Source: Ilyonectria destructans (Eukaryota > Ascomycota > Sordariomycetes > Hypocreales > Nectriaceae). From it: DNA of 64,000 nt. The notes under the pieces were generated by a model. That model was not told where the DNA came from. It saw nothing but the letters and a program-made list of their open reading frames with translations, and ran no database searches. Made by a program: the position numbers and the translations under genes. Shown in pieces: positions 35,232 to 47,139 of this stretch (positions are counted from its first letter, which is position 1; each line of letters opens with the position of its first letter). The DNA lies in assembly GCA_020740775.1 (NCBI GenBank), contig JAHEWK010000038.1:224574-288573 (forward strand), read 5' to 3'.

Positions 35232-38143
35232 TCATGTGCTTCCCCCAGATATGGATACTTCGCTAGCTCGGAGGCGCGTGAGAAGGTGGGAATAAGTTGA
35301 ACTGATGCCCCATGCCTTCAATGACCTCATAAGCACGACGGACTCATCCAACAACTTGCACCGACCCTCGGCGCAGAAAAGGTTGCTGATACCCGGTAAC
35401 TTGACTCGGCTCCACCCAGACTCGATCCAATCGGTTCGCTCCATGCCACCCAGGGGCTTCGGCCCCAGGACCACAGTTGGGGCCGGTGACGGGTACAAGA
35501 AGCCGTCATGGAATCGATCAGCCAGCCTCGAGTATATCCAAAGAATGAAGACTGCCTTGAGCAGAGACACTGGGGTTCCAAAGTGCGTGCAATGGTTCGA
35601 ACGAACCGCTTGCAGGACCCGCGCTGCATAGAAGCATGCCAGCCTTCCCTGGCCTGCAGAGTTCCTCCACTGCTTCGCCATATGGGCCAACGCTTCATCC
35701 CCCGCTTTACCATAGATAAAATTCACCACAATGGGAGTCAAGCTGCTTTTCGGGGCGCTGTGGATCATCAACGCTGTCAGAGCCATGACTTGGTGGGTTG
35801 TTGCGGCTTTGAGCTCATCTATGGGCTGTTCCAACTGCTCATTCTCGGTCATGGCCAGAAGGGCTGTCAATGCTCCTTCTGCCAGCATTTTGTCGTCATG
35901 GGCGAATCGCGGCATGCCAGGATGACCGGTGGTCTGATCGTTGATGACGTCAGAAAGATGCTGCAGCATAACTTGCTTCCCAATTGTGTTGGTCTTCACC
36001 CAGACAGTCTTCCAGCTATTGTCAGCAATAACGCGCTCCATTGTGCTCAAGTCTTCAGGACCTTTGGATTTCCCCTAGTCAGCGCCGCTCCATCTTCCTC
36101 AAATGTGACTTTTGGGGGAGGAGGGGGCGAGGGCGTTTCACAACTCACCTAGAGGGGTAGGGAAACTAGCCCAACTTTGAGCAGTCGAGGCCCCCCAACG
36201 GCCGTCTGGTTGGGGTAGCGAAATTTGCAATTCAGCCAGAGTCATCAGGCGACTGAGGTCAAAATGGCTCTTGAAGCCCGAGTCTAAAAGCTAGAGGCAT
36301 CCTTTAGTATGTGTCCTAGCATGAGAAACTACGAGGCCGTCTCTTCTTCAAGAGACACTGTCTCAAGCTTACCCAGATGGCGAATCCGGCGCGGCGGCGT
36401 TCCTCGTCGAGCAACCAAATCTGCCACTTCTGCGTGAGGGGTAACTGGAGCTGAGAGAACTTCTGCATGGGGAACATGTTGGTGAAAAGCCTCTTTCGCC
36501 GACCAAGAGTGACAGGTAACGACTGCAAGATCTCAGCAATCTCGAGGGTCCTTCGATCACCGGCATACGCCAAGCCCAGGTTATTCAGGATAATGGCTTG
36601 AGTCATCCATAGCTCACGGCCATTTTGGTTTTGTCGCTCGCACTATTTTCTAAGTCAGGGCTGGGAAGCTCTCTCGGATTCATGCAGGGAGAAGCCCCAA
36701 GATTTCGCCGTGGACTAACTCACCATGGCTGAGCACTGCCGACGGATCAGCTCATGCATAGCGTTGGAACACGTGTGTGCATCTTTAAGTCTGGAAAAGT
36801 GAGCCCCAATGGCGGCGACAGTAAAAGTCAACAACCAATGTGTCCTAGAAGCGGAGAAGGCGGGTTTATGAAGAATGGGAAACACGGGATGGAAAAATTC
36901 AAAGTAGAGCTGTACCCAGGCATTCAGAACTGGTGCTGGTGGAATTCGCAAATTGACGAATCTTGGGTAGGTTGGTCCATCATGCATCTGAAGAGCATAT
37001 CGAGACACCTTCTCAACAACGTCGTCAGGAACCTCGTCTACGTGTGCAAGATTTTCCTGATCAACGTCTTCCAGGGCGAGCTGGGAAAGGTCAGGAAAGA
37101 CGAGCTGAGCATCGACCTCGATGGAAATTGGATGGTACTGCCTCGGCTCAATGGCATCCTTGTCAATCGCGGGAGAATGGCTGCGGCTGTAGAGTTCTGT
37201 CACAGCTGACGGGTCCATGTTGGAGATGGGAGGAGAGACTGGAGCGATGGTTTGGGAAGGTCTGAACTCAAGGGAGGAGTCTAGCCAGAAATTGTTGAGC
37301 GTCTCAAAGACGGGCTCGCGTTGCAAAAGCGACGGCATCAAGCTGGCCTCGAGGTTATAGTTGAGCCAGCTCCCGCTGTCAAGCGTGTCTCCGAACAAGA
37401 AGGAGGGCGTCGAGATGGACCTGGTTGGATCGAAGCCGGACAAGATTTCGCCCACTTCGAGCGGGACGTCTGATTGAAACATGTCAAACTCCGGCATGGA
37501 GACGACGGGCGCCACTGCCGGCGAATCAGCCGGTCGGCTGCCTCCTGTCTCGTGGGCTTTAGGCGGAGGCAAGTGTGAAGCCGGCATCTCATTGACTACC
37601 TGTATAGTGTCGTAGGAACTGTCCTGGTCGACGGTGGTAGATGGTGATAGGGGCGAGTGATGGGAGTTCTTGTGTCGCTTGGCCGACGACTTGTCCGAGG
37701 CACCGTCGGATGACTTCCGCTTCGAAAAAGGCTCGTAGAAACACTCGTGGTCATGTCGGCGGCACCGCTGGCACGGCCGCTCACCGTTGCATCGGACCTT
37801 GGAGGTGCTGCAGGGCTTACAGGCCTGAGCAACTCGTCGGCGCTCGCTCTGTCGTTCGCTGTTGCTCCCGTTATCCTGCTTGTCGGCATGGAGATGGATG
37901 GCCGTGTGGTGGCGGGCGAGCGAGTCTCTGCGCGCCGGTCAGCATGTGATGCCATGGGTAAACGCCGTGGACGCAGCGGATCGACAGTTCTCACACTCGA
38001 CCAAAGCTCTGCCCGCACTCTGAGCACGCGAACGGTTTTTCTTTGGTGTGCGTACGAAGATGGCGTTGGTAATGCTCCCGGCGCTGGAACGTAGTGTTGC
38101 AAGTGCCACAGGACAAATCGGCTTGGATAGCGCTGGGAGTCAT
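35232..38143 (-). CDS. transcription factor with two C2H2 fingers plus a Zn2Cys6 cluster and fungal_trans domain
   Basis: Exons 38143-37995, 37927-36724, 36642-36373, 36290-36149 and 36052-35232 sum to 861 residues. Finger 1 uses C12/C15/H28/H32 and finger 2 C40/C43/H57/H61; an intron interrupts finger 2. A Zn2Cys6 cluster follows at C86-x2-C89-x6-C96-x5-C102-x2-C105-x6-C112. The C-terminal two-thirds carry the fungal_trans regulatory domain, with landmarks [32 protein letters not shown] and RRRAGFAIW. Proteins with this finger combination are nuclear DNA-binding regulators, often located beside metabolic clusters. The gene lies at the edge of the P450-rich block, so it may control part of it (inference). 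The promoter region carries two strong inverted repeats. Confidence 0.88.
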
Positions 38144-38280
38144 GGCTACCGGTTGTTCATCAGTTCAAGAGCTATGCTCTGGCGGATCGGATCGGAGGAG
38201 AAGCAGGCGGCTGGGACGGTGGGGAAGACGACGTAATTAATAAGGATAGGATCCAGCGGTGCCTCCAGCGACGCCTATAA

Positions 38281-38313
38281 TACCCCGCGACGCTACGTTA
38301 GCTTTGCGGGGTA
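38281..38313. promoter_or_regulatory. inverted repeat upstream of the dual-finger regulator
   Basis: TACCCCGC and GCGGGGTA form perfect arms around a 17-bp loop, 140-170 bp upstream of the start at 38143. CCCCGC/GCGGGG resembles C2H2-type recognition sequence, so autoregulation is conceivable. Confidence 0.45.
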
Positions 38314-38334
38314 CGCGGCAGTACTGTAAGTCAC

Positions 38335-38359
38335 TTGTACTGTACGAAGTACAGTACAA
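38335..38359. promoter_or_regulatory. perfect 11-bp dyad upstream of the dual-finger regulator
   Basis: The arms TTGTACTGTAC and GTACAGTACAA are separated by GAA, about 200 bp upstream of the start codon. Such a dyad is a candidate site for a dimeric regulator. No binding protein can be named from sequence. Confidence 0.45.
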
Positions 38360-38978
38360 ACTCTATCCTTCGGAACCGGAACTGAAGCCGAATACCCCCA
38401 AGGCTAGGGGACCTTAGTGTCATGTCACGACCCACGTCATTACTCAGTCCTCCCTTAACCTGGGCGACTAATGACAATGAGGGTGGATTACTGGATTAAC
38501 TACGGAGGTAACTTGCTTTTTCCGCCTCTCCGCTTCTCGCTTCTCACCCTCCACACGCATCGCAGCTAATTAATTACTGACACTGGGCACCACCAAAAGG
38601 TCGGCGGCGGCTGCTTCCGTCCTACTGCTCTTTCGAGCGGCATCCAGCGTGGTCGTGCCCAGGCGAGAATGTAGTTTTGCATGGCACAAGTAGCGTGCAC
38701 CGATTAGTTCTGCTGCGTTGCGACGCAAATCGTAGTGGTATTGGCACAGGAGCTCGGCGCGGTGCCTGGGCTGCTATCATCTGTCACACTTTGCCATGAA
38801 TAAAGACTCATTGAGGAGGCTCTTGATTTCTATCTAATTGAGGGCTCATGACAGGCTCCTTTATGCATAGAGAGGTCTAGTTGCTAGAGCCGCTCTGTTG
38901 TGAGGTCCCTGAAACAGGGAGTAAAGTACATCTAAAGAGACCCGCGGACTAGGACGCGACTGTTTCAGACAACTCCAT
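38360..38978. other. distal promoter of the regulator / 3' flank of the P450
   Basis: No gene in this stretch; both neighbours lie on the minus strand. Confidence 0.5.
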
Positions 38979-40784
38979 TCACGCCTTTTCAACCTTACGC
39001 GGCATAATCCGGACCTTGAAGTTCTTAGGTTTCACGAACCAGTAGCTAGCTGCCTCCCACGGCTGGCTGATAGGGCCTTCAAGGGCAAAATCAAAGTCTC
39101 GGAGGATGAGAGGTATCAGTTTAGACATCTCGAGCATCGAAATATGCCTGCCAATGCAGGTTCGAGGACCCAATCCAAACTAGAGATAAGTTAGAGCGAG
39201 GTCGATAATATTGCACCTCTGAGGGCTGAAGGCGTTTCTCACCGGCATCCAGTGACGATTCATTATCGAGAGCTTATCTGTGTCTTCATCCAGCCACCGC
39301 TCAGGCCGGAAAGTATCGGGGTCGGGGCCAAAATAGCGAGCGTCGCGGTGCTCAACCCAACTGTTAATGCCAACGATGGTCTGATCAGAGTTAGTGGTGC
39401 ACATCAAGCCTGTGACAAGCCCCTCCCCTCCTTCGTGCTGTTTTCTATCCAATGTACAAAGAAAATAGAAAGGGCACACGACTTACCCCTCTTGGAAAGT
39501 ATTGACCAGCAATGGTTGCGCCGCCTTCTGGGACGACCCGCTCTAGCGGCAATCCTGAGGCTGGGTGCATGCGCAGGGCCTCCTTGATGACGGCCTGGAA
39601 GTATGGCATCTGTGAGGCCTCCTTAAAGGTTGGCATCTTAGAAAGCGCTCCCTCTGCGGCGAACTGATCGATCTCGTCCCGGAGCTTCTTCATGCACTCA
39701 GGATATTTGAGGAGGTGGTAGAGGATGGATGAGAGGCTGATGGCAGTAGTGTCAGAGCCCGCCAGCACGTTCTGTGAGCACGCCATAAGGACGTGGTAGG
39801 TGGTGAACCGGTCGGGGTCCCGGGCGTTGTGGTTGAGGAACTTGGTTAAGAAATCCTCAGTGATTCCGGGGCCGTCTTCGCCTGTTTGGACGGCCTTGGG
39901 AGTGACCTGGTGCTCACGCATCCTTTCTGACGTAAAACCCATGACGTAGGCGCGAGCCGCGCCCTTGGCCCCGGCGAGCAAGTTCCGGACGTAGAAAAGA
40001 TAGGGATGTAGGTGCGGGAAGATGCCCGTCAGCGATGCATAGTACAAGAAATCCTCCAGAGCGCCAATAACACCGCCGACGTCCTCGCCTCTGTCGAGGA
40101 AGCCGAAGCGCTTCGCGAAGGTGATCATACCGATGACATCAAAAGCGTAGCACTGAAACCAGTGTCCCATATTAACCGGCATGGAAGACTGGGCCATCTC
40201 CGACAAGCGCTGGACGAAGATGTCAACACAGGTATCCACGTAGGACTCGTAGTGGACGAGCGACGACATGGAGTACATGGCTTGGTAGAGCCTCCGGTTC
40301 TTGGAGTGCCGCGCGTTGTGCTGATCAGTGAAGAGTGTCCATTGTCCTGGCGTAGCCCAGGCCAAGTACCATGTCGACTTGGCCAAATTGCCACCGGGGC
40401 CGTAAATGATCCTTGAGGCTTCGGGATTGCTGATGCTATAGCGGTTGGGACCGTAACGAACAATAGGGCCTTGACCAGTTCGAAAAACAACACAGTCAGC
40501 TTTTTTCTGAAGTTGCCAGGAAGGAAAGGCTATTTTATGTGCCTCACGCCAAAAAGGCATGACAGTGAGGCAAGGCAGCACCCACCATGTTTCTTATGCA
40601 GTTCCACATTCACCACCTCAAAGTCCCCTCTCTCGACCGCCCAGAAATACCAAGCATTGGTGATCCGCGCCAAGAAGGGACCCGGGACGGCCTTGAGTGG
40701 CGAACGAAGATAGCGAACCAGCAATAAGCACAGTTGTGCTAAAAGGAGGATGCCGGCGGCGGCAATCAGCAGACGGAACACCAT
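38979..40784 (-). CDS. cytochrome P450 monooxygenase (first of two)
   Basis: Exons 40784-40586, 40469-39487, 39380-39243 and 39179-38979 give 506 residues. The N-terminus is a membrane anchor (LLIAAAGILLLAQLCLLLV) followed by the proline hinge VPGPF. The I-helix oxygen-binding motif is AGSDTTA, the K-helix ExxR lies in KEALRMHP, the PERF-type motif is FRPERW, and the heme ligand is Cys448 in FGLGPRTCIG. All key residues are present. Family members insert oxygen into substrates using NADPH-P450 reductase and sit on the endoplasmic reticulum. The overall style resembles pisatin-demethylase-like fungal P450s, but I cannot assign a family number or substrate. Confidence 0.93.
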
Positions 40785-42024
40785 GGCGTCAACAGAATGA
40801 GGCCTGAGAAATGTGTGTGTGCCTGGCTGTGTGTGAGAAAAGCTTCGATATAAGCCACAGAGGTCCTCTACCTATCAATCCAAGGTGAGGGGAACAGGCG
40901 GAGTTGACTAGGAGACTTTATATGAAGGAAAGGGAAGTGAAAAGAGAGAGAATGGGTAAAGGAAGCGTAGGGCAAGGATAGAAATGCTTTGAGGTACCCG
41001 AGTGGGGGCTGTCCAAGATGGATCAAACGGTGTCTATTCCCCAAAGTGTCTAGCGTCTTGATTGGTACCACGAACATCTTAATGAGGTCCTCGGTGTCCG
41101 CTTACAACATTAGAACAAGGCCACTGAAAGTGGTCCGAAGCCTGTTCTCGCCGCTTTGCTTAAGGTGCCTTAATTTTTATTAATAGTCTGGGGTTTCCCA
41201 ACGTCTATCACGGCAATTCGGCACGTCTCCTCCGCCTCCTCGTTGGCTTATTTATGAAAGGTTTATTCTCCGGCTTTGAGTCGGTTGAACAAGTCGGGTA
41301 TCTGTGGAGAACTACCGAGTTGTTTAACTTGCCGAGTGGGGTCTTGTTTGAGACGCATTTACGATAAGGGGCCTCCTCCCCAAGCTTTGTGTTACACTCA
41401 GCTAAGTGATGGATGCAAAGGCGAAAAGTTCTTGAGTATTGTATTTCACGATGCTATTAATGTTATACCATAAGTTATAATATAATAAGTTACCCATTTT
41501 TTAATTATCTTATGTTAACCATAGGCTTCTTAATATATTAGCATTTTGGTGGGGAATGACCCGCGAGAAGTGGGTGCCGCGAAAGTAGGGTCTTTAACTT
41601 AGTAGCTCCGAATCCAAAGAACGTCAAGACAAGAGCAAGCTATTGGGGTTTTCAGATATGAATTTCAAGAGAGCAATGGAAAAGAACTAACGTTATGCCC
41701 TGGTGGCGGTCCACGAACATAGTTCAGAATGCCATGATCGACTTATCGCCAAAGTCTTGTTTCTGTTGTGGGAAGAGTATAAAGTAAAGCACGATCCTGA
41801 TAACATCACTTCGTTATGACGGCTTGTTACATAATATGCATCTCTCATATACACAACTTATCAGCGCCTCCTGTTGGAGTGTGCATTCCACTTTTGGTCT
41901 GATGAGTTAGTGAGACAGAATGCGACACGGCTGAGAAATACTCTTAAACTCGATGGATGATAGTATGCTCCCATTTCTCAGACGAAATCTACATATTTTT
42001 GCCCCAAGGCTGGCCTCAGCGACC
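40785..42024. other. intergenic, partly AT-rich
   Basis: It includes the P450 promoter and an AT-rich patch near 41450-41540. No gene is supported. Confidence 0.45.
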
Positions 42025-42731
42025 ATGGCACAGCCATCATCTTTCCCCGTCCTTCCAGCAGACACGCAGAAGCACTATGTTCAGACAATAATGAACTATT
42101 TTAAGCGCCTTGGGGACGAAAAGGAACCACCCATCATCTATCCCTTCAGACCAGAGACACATGGCCCAAGTCAATGGACGCAGTCAGTAGACGCAACGGT
42201 CTGTGACATCGCCGATGAAGAACTCGATTACAACCTCGATACGCATGGATTCAAGATCCACTACCATGGAACGAAGGTGGCGGATTTCTCGGACATGGAC
42301 ACAATCAAGCGAGAGTACTTCCCCGAGGTCCAACAGATGTTGAAGGACGCTTGAGTCATTAGTCCCATTTCCTTCCCCTGACGTGTGCAGATCTTTTGTC
42401 GCTGGTATCGTGCTTTATCAGTCTTTTGGGTTTCATCTTGTCTCTAACACTCGTTCCGTTCCCGGAAGGCGACCTCATTCGCACCAAGGTGGTCTTCCCC
42501 GAGCGCGAGGGCTCGACTTTCAATGTCACCCACAGCCCAAGCCACAGGTTCTACTACCGCTACGGTCAGAAACCTGACTTGGTCACCTTGTTTAAAAGCT
42601 ATGACTCCAAGCCCGGTGTTGCGAGACGGAATCCTCACTCAGCATTTGTGAATCCTGAGACGGTGGATTATCCTGGTAGGGAGAGTGTCGAGGTCAGGAC
42701 ATATGTATTCTATGGGCCCGAGCAGAACTAG
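42025..42731 (+). pseudogene. broken asaB/CmcJ-like hydroxylase-desaturase family gene
   Basis: The first part (42025-42354, MAQPSSFPVLP...) and the last part (about 42470-42731, ending VEVRTYVFYGPEQN) resemble the beginning and end of fungal hydroxylase/desaturase proteins of the AsaB/GA4-desaturase/7-alpha-cephem-methoxylase type. These proteins are normally about 270-300 residues. The central part, which should carry the HxD metal-site region, is absent. A stop at 42352-42354 and about 115 bp of non-matching sequence lie between the pieces. This is an internal deletion plus frame loss, so no active enzyme is expected. Recognition is from memory of the family pattern, hence the moderate score. 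Confidence 0.6.
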
Positions 42732-43260
42732 TGCCCTAGCCTCTAAGTGTATAGTATTATATTTGTATATGTTGAATGTGGCTCCCAGGCCGTTTAAGCC
42801 TGTTCAGCAGAGAAGGTCTGGCTATGTACCTAGCTAGTAGCTTGGGGATACCTTCCTCTGCGCAGGAGATGTAGGTTGCCCTTTTAGCAACCCGAAGGTG
42901 GTTAAGAGTCATTTTTTAGTCTGACGGAAGGAAGCAGGCACATTTTAAACCCTTCCGGCTGTAGCAACGCATTAGTATTCATCCTTTGTGGAGAGCATGG
43001 ATAGTTACGAGTAACCTCCTTTCGGCAGAAGGGAATCCCACGTTGTGTCCAAAAGAGACATCGTATCAAAGATAGTGGAAGCGCATCAGATAGAAAATCC
43101 GCGGCTCGCTTCTCGACTTCGTTATCTGATGGATCAAGTCCTTATTGACCATTGTGAAGTACGTGAGGTGAAACACTGCGTCTGGAGAAAATCGAGCAGA
43201 GGCCAGTAGTTGTCTGGTCCAGGATACCCTACTCTGCGTAACGTAAAATATATTTTCTAC
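42732..43260. other. intergenic between the broken hydroxylase and the hydrolase
   Basis: No open frame of interest. It holds the 3' flanks of two genes. Confidence 0.45.
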
Positions 43261-44151
43261 CTAGATCTCAACTGCTGCACAAACAATGTTTAAGAAAGCT
43301 GGCAAACTATCAATGTAGAATAGATGTCCAGCATCTGGCACCATATGAAAATATACGAGAGCTCTATTGCCAGCTTTATCAAACCCTGTCTGAATTGCCT
43401 CATGAAGAGCCTTCATTGACCGAGGCAAGTCTCCATCTATCTCGCCCACAAGTAAAGTGACGGACTCAACGCTGTCACTCAGTGTCGCAGCAAGATGCAG
43501 CAGATCAAAAGATGGCGCTGTGAGAGCATTGACACAAGCCCGAAAGCCAAGAGGGGTTGTTGTCATCATCGTTGCCCTTATTGCGTCAAACTCGCTAGGG
43601 TTGTTGTCCTTCCAGCCTGGGGAGAACCATTTGTTGGCCATTCCGTTTGTAATTTCTGAGAGCTTGCTTTCGTCGAGTCTGACGGCCTCCGCGCGTGGGG
43701 TCAGTGTATCCTGAACTCTAGCATTTCCTGGAGAGCAATTGAGTGTATCGCATATCACCAGTCTCTCTATCAGGCCAGGTTTCGCGGCAGCAACATAGGC
43801 TCCCGTGACTGCACCCATGGAAACACCAATCCATGCAGCGAGTCTAGAGATGCCAAGATGTTGAAGGAGTGACACCGCGTCGTCGGCTAATGTCGAGAAG
43901 TTTGTTCTAGTCACATCTTCAAGATGAGCACTGCTCTCTCCGTGCCCGGGCTGGTCGTAGCGGAGAACATCGAAGCCTTTTGCAAGCAAAGCGGGCACAA
44001 CACGATCCCAGGTTCGGTACGGTGCACAAATGGAGTTGGCCAACACGATTGTAGGTCCTGTCCTGCCATTGTTACTCACAGTGGAAAGCTCGTACGCTAT
44101 GGTTCGGGTATCTGAGAGACTGAAGAAGTTGGGGCTGCCGTTTGAAGCCAT
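43261..44151 (-). CDS. alpha/beta hydrolase, 3-oxoadipate enol-lactonase-like
   Basis: Single exon, 296 residues, the usual length for a minimal alpha/beta hydrolase. The nucleophile elbow is GVSMGAVTG with Ser111, the catalytic His is H276 in DAGHLFYID, and RYDQPGHGES is the classical strand-loop preceding the elbow. No signal peptide is seen. Similar proteins hydrolyse lactones, esters or C-C bonds, including enol-lactones in aromatic ring cleavage pathways, which would suit the LigB dioxygenase at 55.6 kb. The exact substrate is unknown. It is divergent from the aldehyde dehydrogenase gene, with a 1-kb interval. Confidence 0.9.
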   Translation of the reverse strand: MASNGSPNFFSLSDTRTIAYELSTVSNNGRTGPTIVLANSICAPYRTWDRVVPALLAKGFDVLRYDQPGHGESSAHLEDVTRTNFSTLADDAVSLLQHLGISRLAAWIGVSMGAVTGAYVAAAKPGLIERLVICDTLNCSPGNARVQDTLTPRAEAVRLDESKLSEITNGMANKWFSPGWKDNNPSEFDAIRATMMTTTPLGFRACVNALTAPSFDLLHLAATLSDSVESVTLLVGEIDGDLPRSMKALHEAIQTGFDKAGNRALVYFHMVPDAGHLFYIDSLPAFLNIVCAAVEI

Positions 44152-45167
44152 GGTCCCTTAAAGAATCAGCATACGAAGAGATGAGGATGTAGGCAGTAGG
44201 AACCTTTCAACTGTCACAGCTTTGAAGTCAGCTATAGAGTAATTAAGGAAGATATCACTCGTCTCGAATAGTTCACGATTGATGTGATATCAACGGTAGG
44301 ATGCTGATTCTGGAGGATGTGTGGAGCCGGAGTTATGGGTGTACCACTTGTTCCGTGATTCGGAAATCGTTTCCGCATTCCGAACCAAAAGCACACGAAG
44401 CTTATTTCATTCGAGGTGTCCATGATACTTGGTATGAAGCAAAGGTTTTGTTAGTGCCCCCACAGAGGCACTGGGGGGTCAAATTGGGTACTTTTCCTCC
44501 TGACGAGGTCACTTCTCCCTTCCCAACCCATGCTCGAGGTACATCTAGGGAGAAAAATGTGACTGAGGCGACACCCCCTGACTTTGTGGGGCCGCTAACA
44601 GAACATTTGCCTCATCAAATAAAAGCTGACAAATAGGACAAGCCATTGCATTTCTTTTATTTATTTATCACACTGTGCACAGTCTGGAGTGGTGCCAATA
44701 AAGAACGGGTCTTGCGACTTTGTGAAGTTGAAGGAAGCCAAACCAGCAAATTAACTAAACCGAACAATGCTCAGACAAGACCGTGGCTAGTCCCCTACTC
44801 ACCGCGCATAGTAGGCACGCTCTATACGATAATTGCACTTATGTGTAAGGAGTGAGTAACCTTATCTCTAATGTCTAGGTAAAGAAACCCTACGAGGATC
44901 AAGACCGAGGGCCACAGTGTGTGATATACCCGGTGGTCCCGGTGGGACAACAACCGATCAAGTGCGATCAATTCGTTTCCTTTCCGAGAGCAACTATTCC
45001 CAGGTTCATATATGTATTGTAGGCCCATCAATTCCTTATCTCTAGTCATCATTTGTCCATCTTTTGCCTCCCATCTTGACTGGTGCCCATTCGTGTCTGC
45101 TTCTGGCTCGCTAAGGAGAGTATACATCACCGACAACTTCCTTCAATACGCGATAAGAATAGCTACA
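44152..45167. promoter_or_regulatory. divergent intergenic region between hydrolase and aldehyde dehydrogenase
   Basis: Start codons of the two genes face away from each other across 1016 bp, so both promoters lie here. Small open frames inside have no family resemblance. No clear operator was found. Confidence 0.4.
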
Positions 45168-46801
45168 ATGGCTCAAGCTACCCTTGTCGGTGCTGGCGGC
45201 CGAGAGATCACCGGTATGTGCGAAACCTATGACTGTGATCGTGGATTTGTCTTGCAATTGAGGCCTAACCATTTTTTGTACAAAATAGTCCCAACTGACT
45301 TGTTTATCGACAACAGGTTCTCGCCTGCCACTGATGACAAGACGGTCACGGTTGAGAATCCAGCTACGGGAGATGTCTTGGCGACTGTCGCAGCCGCTCA
45401 AGCTGCCGATGTCAACCGTGCAGTGGCTTCTTCAAAAGCGGCATTCAAGAACACCTGGAGGAATACATCTCCCGGCCAACGGAGGGCGTTGCTCAATAAA
45501 CTAGCTGATCTCATAGAGAAGCATGGCCAAGAATTTGCATCGATTGAAGCCCTTGATGCGGGCATGCTATATAACTTGTCCATGGGCTTGAGCATTACAC
45601 AAGCTACAGAGACTGCCCGCTATTACGCCGGTTGGGCCGATAAGCTCGACGGCCAGTCCATCGATATTGAGCAGGGACTGGCATACACGAGACGAGAGCC
45701 GATTGGAGTGTGTGCTGCAATTGTGCCTTGGAATTCGCCTCTGTGGGTCTACCAAACTGAATCCTTTCCGAAGTGCTGGAGTGGGAAAGCTGACTATATC
45801 CTGCTTTATGAAGCATGATCACGATGTGGAAGCTTGCTCCGGCCATTGCTGCTGGAAATACCCTGATCATCAAAACTCCGGAACTTGCTCCGCTATACGG
45901 ACAGAAGCTGGCAGAGCTTATTGTCGAAGCAGGCTTTCCCCCCGGTGTCATCAACATCCTATGCGGTCTTGGGACTGTCGCTGGCCAAGCCTTGGCTGAT
46001 CATGCCGAAGTAAGGAAGCTATCCTTTACAGGCAGCGTTGGCGTAGGACGGTCTATTCTCGCGAGTTCAGCCAGAACGAATCTCAAGAGAGTTACTCTAG
46101 AGCTTGGTGGCAAAGGGCCTACCATTATCTTTGCTGATGCTGACTGGGAGAACGCCCTACTCTGGGCGAGCATGGGTATCACAGTCCACAACGGACAGAT
46201 CTGTGCTGCTGGAAGTCGGATCTATGTCCAGGATGAGATATACGACCGCTTCATCGCCGAGTTCTCAGCACGAACCAAGGATGCAGTAACCGGAGATCCG
46301 CTGTTGGACACGACTGCCAAAGGGCCTGTCATTAGCTCGGTTCAGAAAAATCGGATTTTGCAGTACATTGCTAAGGCTAAACAGGAGGGCACACAGCTCC
46401 TCCACGGTGGCCAAGACGAGGTTACTTCATCAAAAGGACACTTTGTTCCCAACACAGCATTTACAGAAGTCTCTCCTGACGCCACTGTGATGCGAGAGGA
46501 GGTTTTCGGACCTGTGGCAAGTATCGCAAAGTTCAAGACAGAACAAGAAGTCGTTGATTTTGCCAACGATAGCAATTATGGATTAGCTGCAGCAGTTTTT
46601 ACGACTGATGTTAACAGAGCTATCCGTGTCTCGGAACAGATCGAATGCGGCATGATCACTATCAACTCGTGGGGGACTTTGAATGCCAACACTCCTTTTG
46701 GAGGTTTCAAGCACAGCGGCTTCGGTAGAGAACTTGGACAAGATGCGTTAAACGACTGGACCCAGGTCAAGTGTGTCAAGTTTAGTGTATTGAAACTCTA
46801 G
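45168..46801 (+). CDS. NAD(P)-dependent aldehyde dehydrogenase
   Basis: Exons 45168-45213, 45289-45742 and 45814-46801 give 495 residues, standard for the family. Landmarks are FIDNRF, PWNSPL-MITMWKLAPA (joined across intron 2), nucleotide loop FTGSVGVG, catalytic Glu263 in LELGGKGP, catalytic Cys297 in GQICAAG, EEVFGPV and PFGGFKHSGFGRE. The enzyme oxidises aldehydes to carboxylic acids, probably in the cytosol. The donor of the second intron (GTGGGT) is weak but is the only one found that keeps frame. Its place among P450 and ring-cleavage genes suggests a step in the same catabolic or biosynthetic route (inference). Confidence 0.94.
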
Positions 46802-47139
46802 ATATAACATCAAAGCCTGTCGATTAAGTGTGTTGAGAAGCTGTATTATTTCGCAAATCACGCAGTCACAAGTGCTTGAGGGTCCAAGAGGTGAATACAG
46901 AGTTCGATCTGTATCCTTGCAACTTAAATTTGTGCCTGTACGCTTTGTTGTTGTTCTGGGTGTTTTCGTGAGTGTCACCATACGGAGCTCCTTGACGATA
47001 ACATGTTTTATTCAATACGACTGCCGAAAACCCAATCCACTCGCTGTAACGCCCATCATATACCTTCAGGTTCGCTACGTCTTCATTCCGCAAACATCCC
47101 AGCCCTCAAAATCTTGCCGCAGCATTGTAGCTGCAATAC
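46802..47139. other. short intergenic between ALDH and the kinase relic
   Basis: It holds the 3' flank of the aldehyde dehydrogenase. No gene seen. Confidence 0.4.
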